From the NCBI GenBank assembly GCA_001414345.1, contig LLCB01000019.1, positions 186,001 to 250,000 of the forward strand: DNA of 64,000 nucleotides, written 5' to 3'. This DNA comes from Hymenoscyphus infarciens. Lineage: Eukaryota; Ascomycota; Leotiomycetes; Helotiales; Helotiaceae. Below the pieces are notes generated by a model that was not told where the DNA came from, ran no database searches, and saw only the letters and a list, made by a program, of their open reading frames with translations. The stretch's first letter is position 1. The number at the start of each line of letters is the position of its first letter. Positions 1-11,084 of this stretch are shown piece by piece. The position numbers and the translations under genes are program-made.

Positions 1-967
1 TTCGACAAATCCAAAACCTGATTGTGGAATTTGAGAAGTGTTACACTTAGCTCAGGGTCCGCCGTCTTGTGAAAATCAAGAACAATATCGACATATTGCT
101 TGAAGCAAAGAAACCACTTCCTCTGCATTTTTCCGAAAGCGTTTAGTTATTGTTGACATGATTTTTGAACCGCAGATGCTTCCCTTGGATTGTGATACTT
201 GGTTCTATGGCTTCGTTGGAAAACTTGACAAGGTCCATGGGGTCAAATTTGCCGAGAATGATGAGGATTATCAGGAGTCTATGTTTTAGAGGATGATTGT
301 TGAGGGTTTGCTGCTGCTCTGGTGAGAGCTTGTTGTAGTTCGGGAAGCTTGCACTGAAACAGTTTTCTGTGACAGTGTCGTCGACGAGACCGCTAGAAGG
401 ATCATGAGTATTTCGATTTCGCTGCTGAGCTGGTTGAAACTCTGGATGAACCAGACCGCGAGCAGGATCATAAGTGTTTGGATTTGGAAACTCGTCGAGA
501 CCACTATCATGCCCAAAATTATTCTGGTTGTGCTGGCGCTCCCTACAAACATGACAGTTATCCGCGCCGCATAGAGCAGGGATGTTGGTGTAACGTTCTT
601 GATAGTGGGATTCTGCCAACTGGAGGACCATATCTCTGTGCTGTCTGGCTTTTTCTTCCTTGTTCACATTACCGTAGATGAATTCGTTCGATAGCTCAGC
701 TAGGGTGTTGATGTATCCCTTCTCGCCAGCGTTCCAGATGTCAAAGTGAATCATTGCCAGTTCTTCGCGTGGGGCCTTGGAGGTGCAGACATGATGACCA
801 AGATAGCCCAAAGTCTCGGACGGTATCCTGAGATGTTGAGGGTGGTTCCATTCCCAAGTTATGATGCCATGCGGATTCTGGTGGGCTTTTGGCGTCGAAG
901 GTTGAAAGGCACAGTCCTGACGGAGTAAATTCACTATCAAACATGACTGCACATGAAAAGCACTCAT
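1..967 (-). pseudogene. Tandem family relic, copy 1 (runs off left edge)
   Basis: I do not recognise this family. From an ATG at 967 the frame is open for 274 codons to a TAA at 143-145. Homology to the two neighbouring copies then resumes in another frame (roughly 1-140, residues like FGKMQRKWFLCF) and continues off the window. The match is to YGKTPEKWTHCF in copy 2 and FGHTADIWAKCF in copy 3, so a one-base frameshift near 143-147 is the simplest reading. The open part holds a CX4CX2C stretch (CGADNCHVC) and two short repeats of the form N-x-NT-x-DP-x2-GLV. The conserved core starts at LSPEQQQTLNNHPLKHR. An intron or an assembly error could also explain the shift, but no good splice sites are visible there. 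Confidence 0.5.
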
Positions 968-1131
968 TAGCTACTGGATTTCGCGCTCGCATTACATTCA
1001 AAAGGGAGATGATTGATAGAAGGAAAAGAAAGCTCACACAGGTACGAAATATACATGATTCGGTTTTAATGTGAAAGTCGACGATAGACCTCGCTACTCC
1101 AGAAACAAGAAGTGCCAACCGGCAATGTACC

Positions 1132-1350
1132 TCACCGTTTACTCATCTGGATCCACTGTCTGACTGAGGAGTCCACTTCCGAAGAGTCGGAGTCCAAAGT
1201 TGCCCATTTACTCTTCAAGACCTTCCCCTCCTTGCACTTGACCACGTTGTGGTCCGAACTTTTACAGTGCCAACATCGGTGTTGGTTAAAACATACATCT
1301 TTCTGACAGCCAGATCTTTCGTTGAACTGAGAATATATGAGATCGGTCAC
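1132..1350 (-). pseudogene. Zinc-knuckle segment downstream of family copy 2
   Basis: A short frame directly downstream of copy 2 and overlapping its stop. It has no ATG (the frame opens at a GTG) and encodes a perfect zinc-knuckle spacing, C-X2-C-X4-H-X4-C (CWHCKSSDHNVVKC), at 1234-1275. CCHC knuckles bind single-stranded nucleic acid or act in protein contacts. Because there is no start codon and the frame abuts copy 2, it is more likely the displaced C-terminus of that gene, lost by a frameshift, than a separate gene. Whether copies 1 and 3 had the same tail cannot be seen. Confidence 0.35.
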
Positions 1351-2119
1351 GCCCCCTTCATAGCCCCTTCAACAAACCCCATGGGATGATAACGAGACTT
1401 TCTCTCATCGACATCCGGAGGTATCTTGCAAGACCCTGCTACTTCAATAGAATCCATCGCCATACAACGGACTCCTTCCCACGGATATTTCTTTACAAGC
1501 GACGTAATATGTTGGTGGAACTCTATAAGTCCTCTGATATAGAGGGGATTACAGTCGAACTTCCCGAGATAGCAGATGTAATTTAAGAAGCAGTGTGTCC
1601 ATTTCTCGGGAGTCTTGCCGTAGATATCCAGAGACTCATTGATCTCGTCTTCAAACAGTAGCCCATATTTTGTGATTTTGAGGACCAAGTCTTCGGAATC
1701 ATCGCTAAGCCTTTTGAGGTTCTTTGGGTTGAAAGATCCAAGAACAATTTCCGGTGTTTAAGGGGAAGTGTAGCAACAATTTCTTCTTGCTTTGGTGACA
1801 GCTCGTCATACCCAGGAAAAATGCGGTTCAAAGAGGGCCTGTCAATGATGAGGTTGTTCTGGTTCTGAGCTTCCAAATTGAATGTCCGTTGTGTACTGCG
1901 TCTCTCCTTCAGAAATGCGAGCCTCTCGCCCATTTTCAAACCTGCAGCTTCTGCCCGCGTCTCTTCCGGCATTGGAATAATTGTTTCGAGATCATCCAAG
2001 CCTTCTTGAACTAAAGCTTCCGTCGTTTCGTAATATGCCTCGTCTCCGGCTCTCGTTATCATGTTGTCGAAAAGGGTGGCCTCTACCTCGGTGAGACCCT
2101 TCAATTCTCCCCCGGACAT
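1347..2119 (-). pseudogene. Tandem family relic, copy 2
   Basis: An ATG at 2119 opens a 178-codon frame, Glu/Arg-rich at first, then a conserved core (FPGYDELSPKQEEIVATLPL, then KHR). After KHR, homology to copy 1 (LGKFDPMDLVKFS) continues in a different frame as LGSFNPKNLKRLSDDSEDL, then VLKITKYGL, through to 1347. The lesion is about 1740-1755. The shifted part contains YGKTPEKWTHCF, aligned with copies 1 and 3. The protein was presumably 270-320 residues long with a mixed helical core. Function unknown. It reads as a pseudogene unless an assembly error caused the shift. Confidence 0.5.
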
Positions 2120-2188
2120 GACGAGGTCACTTGTTTTCTCCAGCAGCTCAACGACGATATATTGAGGTATTATCCATGATTGTTCTTG

Positions 2189-2650
2189 TTATATTCCGCT
2201 ACATGTCATATCATTTTGCCAATCCAACACCAACTTAAGAGCGTTTTCGAAAGGGTGTCGTTTTGCGAGCTCCATGACGCGTGCACGTTGTAATCTTGGA
2301 CCGTAGAAACCGGACAAGCATGAACTATAATTGTCAAAACATTTGGCCCATATATCCGCGGTATGACCAAACACCTCAAATGACTTGTTAACCTCGTCAA
2401 AGACTACACTGTCGTTTGTGATTCTGATCGTCAAGTCATCTGGGTTGTCCCTGAGTCTCATCAAGTCCATCGCATCGAAGTCCCCATGGAGAATTTAGAT
2501 AATGTATCTTCGATAATGGTATAGCAAGGTGTTAAGCCGGTCAATTTCATATGGATTAAGTTTATCGAAGCCTGGAAGGATGGCAGCCAGGTGGGCGTTG
2601 TCTGTTTTCAAATTCGGGTATCGCCTCGGGACCTGAATGCGCAGACATGA
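2189..2650 (-). pseudogene. Tandem family relic, copy 3
   Basis: The third copy of the same family. Upstream of the open frame ending at 2189, the same reading frame encodes PGFDKLNPYEIDRLNTLL followed by an in-frame TAA at 2495-2497. It then continues as HGDFDAMDLMRLRDNPDDL, which aligns residue for residue with copies 1 and 2 (GKFDPMDLVKF). Here the damage is a nonsense codon, not a frameshift. The C-terminal half keeps FGHTADIWAKCFDNY and AKRHPFENALKLV. The 5' end is undefined and no convincing start codon is in frame. Confidence 0.5.
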
Positions 2651-3375
2651 TGAGCTGACTCTTGCCTCGAGAATATCTCAAGAGAAGCACAATATGAAAA
2701 GGAGGCAACGGAATTCTGTTCTTCGATACAGATTCAGAAGATCTTCGGATACGGAGTTGATAGGAAGAAGAGCTTGGAAGTTGAAGGCAGAGACCTGGCG
2801 CGTTACTTAAGTGAAAACCAAACTAATAGCAGATTCACCACCCAAAGCAACCTACACACGGACACCTCTGATTAACTGCCTCAAGAACATAATACTAAAT
2901 GTTTTCATCTCACCAAAGCACCATCAAAGTTGACGAAGCCTCGTCAAGTATTCTATGTCGGCTTCTACCAGCTTACAAGAATCTCCTACCTCGTCCTTTG
3001 CGTTTGTAGAAGGTTGCTTTCGAAGACTAACTGAAGCGCAGACCTTATCATTTCAAATAAAAATAAATATAATAGAGCAAAAATTCAAGTGCTAGATGCT
3101 AGAATGCAACAGGTACATTTGGCAATTTTTAACTAACGAGACGGGATAGCGCGTCCAAGCAAAACTTAAAACTTTAATGTCAAAACTCATTCGCAAAACT
3201 CGATAGCTTCAAATTAAGGATGGTGCTGCTTAGCAATAAATAGAGGGATGTACGAGAAAACCACCAAGGTCCTCACGGGTTGCAAATTCTCTTCTCAGAA
3301 AATCCACAAGCCGGGATAAGTGTCAAAAGAATCTATTGTTTGTACAAGTCGCACCAGCTATATCACAAGCGCCCT
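2651..3375. other. Intergenic region without visible gene
   Basis: No open frame with codon bias or splice structure was found. AT content rises around 3050-3240. The 3' end of the MIC26-like gene lies at its right border. Confidence 0.5.
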
Positions 3376-4224
3376 TCATTTCCCCTTCTTTACCCAACCC
3401 TCGGCAGCCTCTCGTCCAGCGGTAACCTTGTCATCCACAATATTGACAGCCTGTTGAGTATGAATTCTCGCCATTCTCCAAGCCTTATCAATACCCTCCC
3501 TCGTTCTAACGTGACCATCGGCAAGCGCCGGAAATCTCTGCTCATACTTCCAGATCAAATCCGAAACATTGCGCATCGTAACTGGCAAGACTACCCATCC
3601 GGCACCAATACCAACTGCCAATGGCACAGCAGCTCTCAACACAATATTTCGATTTCTTGAAACGATGCTTCCCGTCATTGCTGCTACAAGGACGTATATC
3701 GAGCCTGGCATCAGCTTCTCGCCGGATTTTGGTGGTGGTGCTAGAGAGGCGATTGTGCTCGTGAAACTTGATTCGAGGTCGAGCGCTGAATCCATGATCT
3801 CGTTGACCTTGTTCTCCGCTGCTGCGACGTGGGCATATATGAACATTCGTGTCTTCCCTATTTGACCTGCCAATCGATCGGTGGGCGTAGGTGATGAGGA
3901 TTTCGTTGGGGTGGAGGTTGGAGTTGTGCGGGATGGAGGAGTTGTGGCTGCTGGAGGGGCTGGCTCGGCCTCGAAGTCGTCATATATTGGTTTTCTCCCC
4001 TGTGAAGACTTTTAATTGGGAATTGTCAGAATATTTGGGGCTGCTATCCTACTTCCGATCCGTTTGGAGACTCTGCGTGTAAAGTGGTTCGCGGGAAAAG
4101 AGCTACTCCGGCCACAAATGCAGCGCCGGTGGCTGCGGGAGCGAAGCGCTACAGATACAGTTAGAAAGAATTCAATTGATCAATTGGGAGTACATACCTG
4201 CCGCATGAACAGTCGTGAAGCCAT
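3376..4224 (-). CDS. MICOS complex subunit MIC26/MIC27-like (apolipoprotein O family)
   Basis: Three exons on the minus strand: 4198-4224, 4053-4148 and 3376-3999, joining in phase to 248 residues. Exon 1 encodes MASRLFMRQ and exon 2 a short hydrophobic stretch ending in LHAESPNGSE. Exon 3 begins with GRKPIYDD, a motif found near the N-terminus of fungal MIC26 proteins. A Pro/Thr/Ser-rich linker follows, then a helical region with two hydrophobic segments (SIYVLVAAMTGSIV and VPLAVGIGAGWVVLPVT) typical of the apolipoprotein O domain. The family sits in the mitochondrial inner membrane and helps shape crista junctions. Introns use GTATGT..GTAG and GTAGGA..ACAG. The gene is divergent from OCT1 across 224 bp. 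MIC26 versus MIC27 cannot be decided by eye. Confidence 0.82.
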
Positions 4225-4448
4225 GGCTCAATTGGCGACGATGTAGAAGTTCAAGGGAGTTGGGGAGTTGGAGGTTTGAGTCTGGAAATCTGCCGTTGAC
4301 AACCGAAAGCAGCCTCCAAGATTCCTTGCAAGGTTGCACGTGCCTGGAGACATTTCAGCCTCTTCGCCATCCACCAGAATCTTTCTCTTCCTTTCCTTTC
4401 CCTTCCTGCACATATGCTTTAGCAGTCAAATCTACGAATGGGCAGGAT
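4225..4448. promoter_or_regulatory. Shared divergent promoter of MIC26-like and OCT1 genes
   Basis: These 224 bp separate the start codons of two divergent genes whose products both act in mitochondria. The OCT1-side half is rich in pyrimidine runs (TTTCTCTTCCTTTCC, about 4380-4400), common near fungal transcription starts. No specific factor site was identified. Confidence 0.5.
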
Positions 4449-4501
4449 ATGTTGAAGGCCGTCAATACTCGATCGTGGATATGCTCGAGATGCATCCGCC
4501 G

Positions 4502-4557
<56 letters not shown>

Positions 4558-6881
4558 CCTTTCGACGGCCCTACTCGGTCGCATCGACCTCTACCCTCCT
4601 TAAAAACGACCAGCGAGATATATTTCAAACATCGGCGTCTGGGGCAATTCACGATGACAAGACCTTGCGGCAGATCTTTGACTCTCCGGGTTTTTGGAGG
4701 GAATTCTCTCAGCATTCGAAAGCGGCATATAATGGTCCAAACTATGGCCTCTTCCAGAATAAATACCTGACCAACCCTCGAGGGTTCGAGGTATTCGCAC
4801 ATACCAGTCTGAAGAAAGCAATGCGAATTGTGGACGAAGTTCTGGCAACGAACACGCGGGAACAATACCACAAAATGGTACGGAAGCTGGATAGACTCAG
4901 CGATTTGCTTTGCAGAGTTATAGATCTCTCAGACTTCGTCCGGGCTACCCATCCGAATCCACAAATACAACAGGCGGCTACAAATGCTCACTCGATGATG
5001 TACGAATATATGAATGTTTTAAATGCGACAACTGGTCTGGCGGAACAGCTGAAGGTGGCTATGAAGGACCACAAAGCTCCATGGGGAGAGCAGGAACAGA
5101 TGGTGGCACAAATTCTGGACAAGGACTTTGCGAAATCAGCAATTGATTTACCAAAAGCCCAGCAAGACAAGTTTGTGTCCTTATCGCAGGATATCAATGA
5201 TGTCGGATCTAGTTTTGCAGAATCTATGGCCCCGGAAAAAAACTTTTTGTCTTTCAAGACCAGTCAATTGGAAGGGGCAGATCCATTATTCCTCCAACAA
5301 TTCAGCAATGGATGGGGAAAAGTCGCAATACCAACTGTAGGTATGCCATCGGTGACGGCGTTGAGGACAGTCAAGAACTCCGATGTCCGAAAAGAAATCT
5401 TCATGGCTAGCCGCACAGCTTCTCAAAATACCATAAGAAGACTACAGTCTCTTTTGAAGAAGCGCGCCGAGTTGGCCAAGCTTGTAGGTTTCGAAAGCTA
5501 TGGTCACATGGCTCTTGAAGACAAGATGGCCGGCAATCCAGAAAATGTCCAAACATTTTTACGAAATTTAAATTCATGTCACAACGAAGCAATGGAAACC
5601 CAGCTTTCACAACTTCATCAAGCCAAGGCGATGGATTTCCAAGCCATAGATTCGGTTCTCCAACCATGGGACAAGGATTATTACATGTCCCAGTTGCTTC
5701 AAGCAACGCGCTCTAGGAAGCGTAGGCCCGATTTTCTCTCGTCCTACTTCTCACTTGGTACTGTGATGCAAGGTCTTTCAAGACTATTTTCGAGACTTTA
5801 TGGGGTACGCCTTGTGCCCCGGGAAACACAGCGTGGAGAGGCATGGAATCCAGATGTCCGCAGGCTAGATGTAATATCTGAGACCGAGGGTCGTGTTGCT
5901 GTATTATATTGCGATTTATTTGCTCGCCCGGGAAAATCTCCCAATCCAGCACATTTTACTCTACGTTGCTCAAGATGGATCAGCGACGAAGAAATCGATG
6001 AATGTCGATCAGAACCCGATCCTCTTTTTGCATCACCAGAGGAAGCCGCCAATGATGGCATGGCTACATCTTCTGATGGAAAATCAGGAGGAGTAATGCA
6101 ACTCCCAACCATCGCTCTAATCTGCGACTTCGCAGTCTCCAACTCCCACAAGCCTGCCTTCCTAAGCTTCGGCGAAGTAACAACCTTATTCCACGAAATG
6201 GGCCACGCAATTCATTCCATCCTCGGCCGCACAGAATTCCAAAATATCTCCGGAACAAGAGTAGCAACCGACTTTGCAGAACTACCTTCAATTCTCATGG
6301 AACACTTCGCCGCTGACGAAACTGTTCTCGCAATGTTCGCACGCCATTACGAAACAGATGAACCTCTACCCTACGAAATGGTCGCGGAACAATTATCTTT
6401 CGATAAAAAACTAGAATCCTTCGATGTAGACAACCAAATCACCCTCTCCCTCCTCGATCAAGCAGTTCACTCCAAAGAAGCACTGTCCCCCTCCTTCAGC
6501 AGCACAGAAATCTACCACGATCTCCAAGCTCAATACTCACTTCTCCCACCTGATCCCAAGGGTACATGTTGGCAAGGCTTCTTCGGCCATCTCTTTGGTT
6601 ACGGTGGAACGTATTATAGTTACCTATTCGATCGTGCGCTAGCGAGACGTATCTGGAAAACTGTGTATAATTCTGGGGAACAAAATGGGGCCGTGAGTAG
6701 AGAGAATGGGGAGAGGTTCAAGGAACATGTTTTGAAGGTTGGTGGAGGGAGGGATCCTTGGGATTGTTTGGCGGGCGCGACGGGGGATGAGAGGTTAAGT
6801 TCTGGGGCTGAGGCGAGGTCGAGGTTGGATCTTGTCGGGAGTTGGGGGTTGAGGGGAAGGGGGAGGGGGAGGGGGAGGTAG
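4449..6881 (+). CDS. OCT1: Mitochondrial intermediate peptidase (M3 metallopeptidase)
   Basis: A single-exon gene of 810 residues, counting from the ATG at 4449. The frame is open further upstream, but 4449 gives a classic presequence (MLKAVNTRSWICSRCIRR). Eighteen glutamines follow, encoded by nine CAGCAA units, then the mature enzyme. The zinc site HEMGH is at residues 582-586, inside TTLFHEMGHAIHSILGR. The third ligand is probably Glu611 in DFAELPS, as in thimet-type M3 peptidases. Mitochondrial intermediate peptidase removes an octapeptide from imported precursors after MPP cleavage in the matrix. Length agrees with fungal orthologues (about 770-800 residues). The final codons are a GGGAGG-rich Arg/Gly tail (RGRGRGR), which may be low-complexity drift. 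Confidence 0.95.
4503..4556 (+). repeat. (CAGCAA)9 coding hexanucleotide repeat
   Basis: Nine perfect CAGCAA units encode Gln18 at the end of the OCT1 presequence. Alternating synonymous codons across the whole array suggest the hexamer, not the trinucleotide, is the unit of expansion. Confidence 0.95.
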
Positions 6882-7535
6882 GTAGAGGGGATTTTATTGG
6901 GGAACTGTATAATGTGAGTGTGTGTATATATATATAAAATGGAGGGATTGGATGCGGATCTTTGGTGGATACGGGAGGCAAAACTTCGCTCACCAGTGTA
7001 CGAGTAGATGTAGGTACAGTAAGTACAAGTAGCTGTAAGAATACAACTCAATCCAATCTCCAACCTTGATCAAGGCGCGGGGAGTAACCCATCGATCGCT
7101 CTTGCCGTTCTTGTGGTTGTTCGGACTCAACTTGCCCACCCACCTCCATCACTCTTTCCATCTGAGTTCTTCTTTCGGCTCGACTTACTCTAGGGAAATG
7201 GCCAAAGCAGTCTTTGAGTCGATCGCCATTTTACATTGTGAGCTGAGCTCCGGTGGTAATGAATAAATAGGTATTAAAAACCATCGCGCGCTAAAATCAC
7301 GTCACGGGAAAACCCCCGGGCCGCACCCGCAGCTTGTCATCGCGATAATCGCTACGAATTGCAACAAAAAATTCAATTGATATCTACCTAGTCAGCTTTA
7401 AGTGTATGACAAGTTCTCTCGAATACTGGTCTATAACCATTCCCAGGTAATATATGAATAGCTGTGCGAAATAAAGGCGCCGGGTAACCTAGCAAACAGT
7501 TCTACGATCAAAAACCTCCCGAGGGCTAGCAAAAA
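6882..7535. other. OCT1 3' flank, no gene seen
   Basis: Starts with the OCT1 3' region, which has a short (TA)n run near 6925. Small frames here have no coding features. The right border is the terminal repeat of the TIR element. Confidence 0.5.
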
Positions 7536-8084
7536 GGGCCCGTTTGGCTCGCATATATTAGTCCTTTTTTAATATATGCACCGCTGAATAAAACATAATA
7601 TATATATATATATATTATGTTATATTAGACTCAGGCGGTGATATAATATTTATTAGATTATCGCGATATATATTATATAATAAATATTATAAATTCTTTT
7701 CTAATATAATAAAACTCGTTAAGAAAGTAACGATAATTAATAGATATCCGGTTTTTAGCACTAGTGCCTTATAATACTAAAGAGACCTTATATAACCTAT
7801 ATCTTCTTTTTAAAAATCTGCTTTAAAAAGTGATTATATAAATCCTAATTTAGTATAAAGGACTTATAATAAGAAGTATAGTTTATAAATTATTAGAAGT
7901 TACTATTTTAATATTAAAGTTATATAACTTTCTCTTTTTTCTTAGAAAATACTAAGACTAAGTATTCTATTAGCTCTCGGCTAAAAGAACTATTATTCTC
8001 TAAATTAACTATTTTTCTACTAATATTCGATATATTATTAGTTATTCTTAGAAATCTAGTATTAATTAGATTATTTAATATATA

Positions 8085-8186
8085 GTAATTAATAAAAATA
8101 CTATCTTTTTAATTATTAAAGATAGAAATACTATCTAATTAATTTATTTCTAATAGAAATACTACTCTTATACTATTTATTTATTT
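8085..8186 (+). repeat. Inverted repeat, left arm
   Basis: AT-rich stretch (AGTAATTAATAAAAATAC...) that matches the reverse complement of 11632-11736 over about 100 bp with few differences. The pair encloses the LTR retrotransposon, so it is either part of the host element or the TIRs of another inserted element. Confidence 0.7.
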
Positions 8187-8323
8187 TATATACTTCTAGT
8201 ATATTTTTTAGTATATTTATTATTTATTTAATATAAGTAAAATAGTAGTATTTATATTAGTAAAATAGTAGTATATCGCCTAAAAATAGTAAATAGTAAC
8301 TAAGTATATATAGAATTAAAAAC

Positions 8324-8328
8324 CTTCT
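8324..8328. repeat. Target-site duplication CTTCT (left)
   Basis: Identical to the pentamer directly after the 3' LTR at 11452-11456, as expected for LTR retrotransposon integration. Confidence 0.85.
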
Positions 8329-8695
8329 TATAATAGTATACTGTCCTATATAGCTGATATTACGTGATATATACTATATATATTAGCTTTTAGTAGTTAT
8401 TGTTTTGTATTATCTAATTTAGAAAGGTTACGTACGTCTATACGTCTATCTAGACTTTTAGACGTACTTCGTAGGGTTCGGGCTTTTGTATTAGCCGACG
8501 TATGTCGTTGTTCGGTTTCGTATCTCTTTTTATATCGTCTAAAATCTCTTATATATAGTAGCCTACTCCTAGAGTTAGAAAAGGCTAGTTTAGCCTTTTC
8601 TTCTATATTAGAGCCTAGTATCTACGTATATTATTTAGTCTTAAACGCACTCTTATATATCTCTTCTTCTATAGTATGTATTTTATACTATTATA
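8329..8695 (+). repeat. 5' LTR (367 bp)
   Basis: Begins TATAATAGTATACTGTCC and ends ACTATTATA, matching TG...CA ends after C-to-T and G-to-A changes. The terminal motif TGTAATAGTAC is inverted at the other end of the 3' LTR (GTACTATTACA). Confidence 0.85.
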
Positions 8696-9439
8696 TAAAA
8701 AGGCTAAACTCTTCTTCGCTAGTAATAGTATTTATAATATCTTTTTAAGCTTTTTATTACTTTTGTTTTATTTTAGGCCTAAATTAGTCTATTATAATAA
8801 TATTCTTAAATAGCTAGGATTCTAGAGATCTCTTAGATAGCTAGTAATATTAGAGTTTAGTATTAGTTTTAGATAGCTAGTAAAAAATCATATCTTATAC
8901 GTTATAGGATTTAAATACGCTAAGTGTTTAGAATCTTAATAACCCTCTCTATATAGAGACTACTATATATAGGTTTAGTAAATAAGTTAATATACTATAG
9001 TTATTATAAAAGCTTCTAAATCTGCTCTTACTCTCTCTCTCTCTACTAAATCGACATTATTATATTAAATTTCTAAGAGACCTTAGGTCTCTCTAAACTA
9101 GCTCTACTATAAGGCGTTAAGTAATAAACACTTTCTAAGGCTACCTCTTTTATTAAAAGAAACCCTTCTAAAAGCTATCTAAATAGTATCTATATACTAA
9201 GATCTAGAAGATCTTAACAAAAGAATAAAGATAAGCGAGACTTCTTAAATATAGACTAGATATAGTTAGTTATATATACTTTAGAAGTAGAAAATCAAGA
9301 AATAAAGGATTAGCTAGCTAAGCTAGAAAAGAGAGTAGGCGAACTTATAATTTAAAGTTAATAAAACACCTCCTCTCTAAACTCTCTCTGATTTAACTCT
9401 CTTCTACTTTAAAGCTTAAATTTATACCTCTTTTAGCTA

Positions 9440-10200
9440 TAAGCAGCTACCTCTGATACCTTCTAATATTCTCTTACTCGATACGGCACCGAAGCCTCTT
9501 CGAATACTTCTCGACGAAAAAGTAAGATAACTAAAAAGATCGAACTTTTAGACGACGGCATTTCACCTATATACTAATAATAGAAGATATTAGTATAAGA
9601 TAGACTCTATATAAATACTAACTACTATAGTTTACCTCTAATATATAAAGCCTTTATTTAGAGTATAATAATAAGACTAGCTAGGAACTACCTAGAGCCT
9701 AGATATAAGTTAGACTTGGTTTAGAATGCTTTTAAAGATTAAGAAGATATGGTTACTCTTTTAGATATCTACTTTTTAACTAGTTATAAAACAGAGGATG
9801 CTTAAAATACTTTTATAGCCTTATAAATAGGATAAGAAGACGCTAAAGAAACTTTTACTAATTTTAAAAGTTGCTTTTTAAGTATAGCTATACTTAGAAG
9901 TATACTAGAATTAGAATAGTTCTTTTAAATATAGGATAAGATTATATTATAGCTTTAAAACCTAGCTACTTTAAAAAAGAGATAATAGAACTATAACTTT
10001 GTTAAAATAGTAGCTAATCTTTTAGCTTTAGATAAGGAGATACGCTAAAACGCTAAGTTATATACTTTAGTCTAAAACTCCTCTCCTTCCTTATCTAATT
10101 TAGCTCTAAACTCCTTATAAACTGATAACGAATCTTCTACTACTTTTAAAGTAGAAATAGAATTAGAAGATAATAATTAAGTCTTTAAGTACTACTAAAG
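9440..10200 (+). pseudogene. Degraded retrotransposon Gag
   Basis: A single frame holds ELLDDGISPTY near 9542, NYLEPRYKLDL at 9686 and a GxEDAKETFTNFKSCFL-like segment at 9839, in the order expected for fungal Ty3/gypsy Gag. All interruptions are TAA or TAG. No intact start and no zinc knuckle were found. Boundaries are approximate. Confidence 0.65.
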
Positions 10201-10420
10201 GGAATAAGATAATATAACAAGTTTAGTATTAAGTTTATTTAACTAGTTAAAACTACTCTTTTTATTATCCTTAGATACTTAAATAATATTTTTAACTTTG
10301 ATAACTTAGCTATAACTTCGCTTTTTACTAGCTAAAACTCTACTAACTCTAGGATAAGAGTCTTACTATCTTACTTTCTTTCTTTTACTTTTAGTAGAGC
10401 TAGAAGTTCTTTTTTATCTA

Positions 10421-10640
10421 AATTCGACTTAGATATAAATCGGTATACTCTTAAAAAGATAGTAACCTCTTAGCTAAGTTATTACTATTTATAATATTAT
10501 TAACTTTTTCGTTTCTAACTTTACTCTAAGTCTCTACTAACCTTAGTTTAGATAAACTTATACTCTTTTTTCTTAAATTCAAATTAGATTTAAATTAGTA
10601 TACTCTTAAAGTAAGCTCTTAACTAAGTTATTACTATTAC
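10421..10640 (+). repeat. Internal duplicated block in the retrotransposon
   Basis: A ~65-bp segment with GTATACTCTTAAA and AACTAAGTTATTACTATT occurs at about 10421-10490 and again at about 10575-10640. Beyond it, short ACTTTAAACTTTT repeats run to about 10760. Confidence 0.6.
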
Positions 10641-11072
10641 CTTTAACGTTACCTCTTAACTAAATAACCTCTAACTTAACTCTAAATTCGCTTTTAACTT
10701 TTAAACTTTTTCTAATTTTACTTTAAACTTTTAAACTTTTTAAACTTTAAACTTTAAACTTTCTCTAACTACTAAATAGATTAGACTATACTCTTTTAGT
10801 AGACGTAAATACTTACTTTTAATACTAAAGGATTAGAAACAAAGTCTCTTTATAAGTATCTATAGTTACGATTTAGAACCTATCTTAACATCTCGCTTAT
10901 AATAAATTTTAATAATAAATAAAGTATCTATAAACTAGGTTAGCTATGATTTAAACTCTAATTAACCTTCTTACTTATAATAAAATCAAATATAATAAAT
11001 ATTAAAACACTTATACTATCTTGATTCGACCTTAAACTATAAGAGATAGAAGACTTAGGATAAGTCTTTTTT

Positions 11073-11084
11073 AAGAGAGAGGGA
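11073..11084 (+). promoter_or_regulatory. Polypurine tract
   Basis: AAGAGAGAGGGA immediately precedes the 3' LTR, the expected plus-strand priming site for reverse transcription. Confidence 0.8.

Noticed and set aside
4215..4448. Longer OCT1 start at 4215
   Set aside because: It would overlap the MIC26-like first exon, and the added residues lack presequence features; 4449 gives a typical one.
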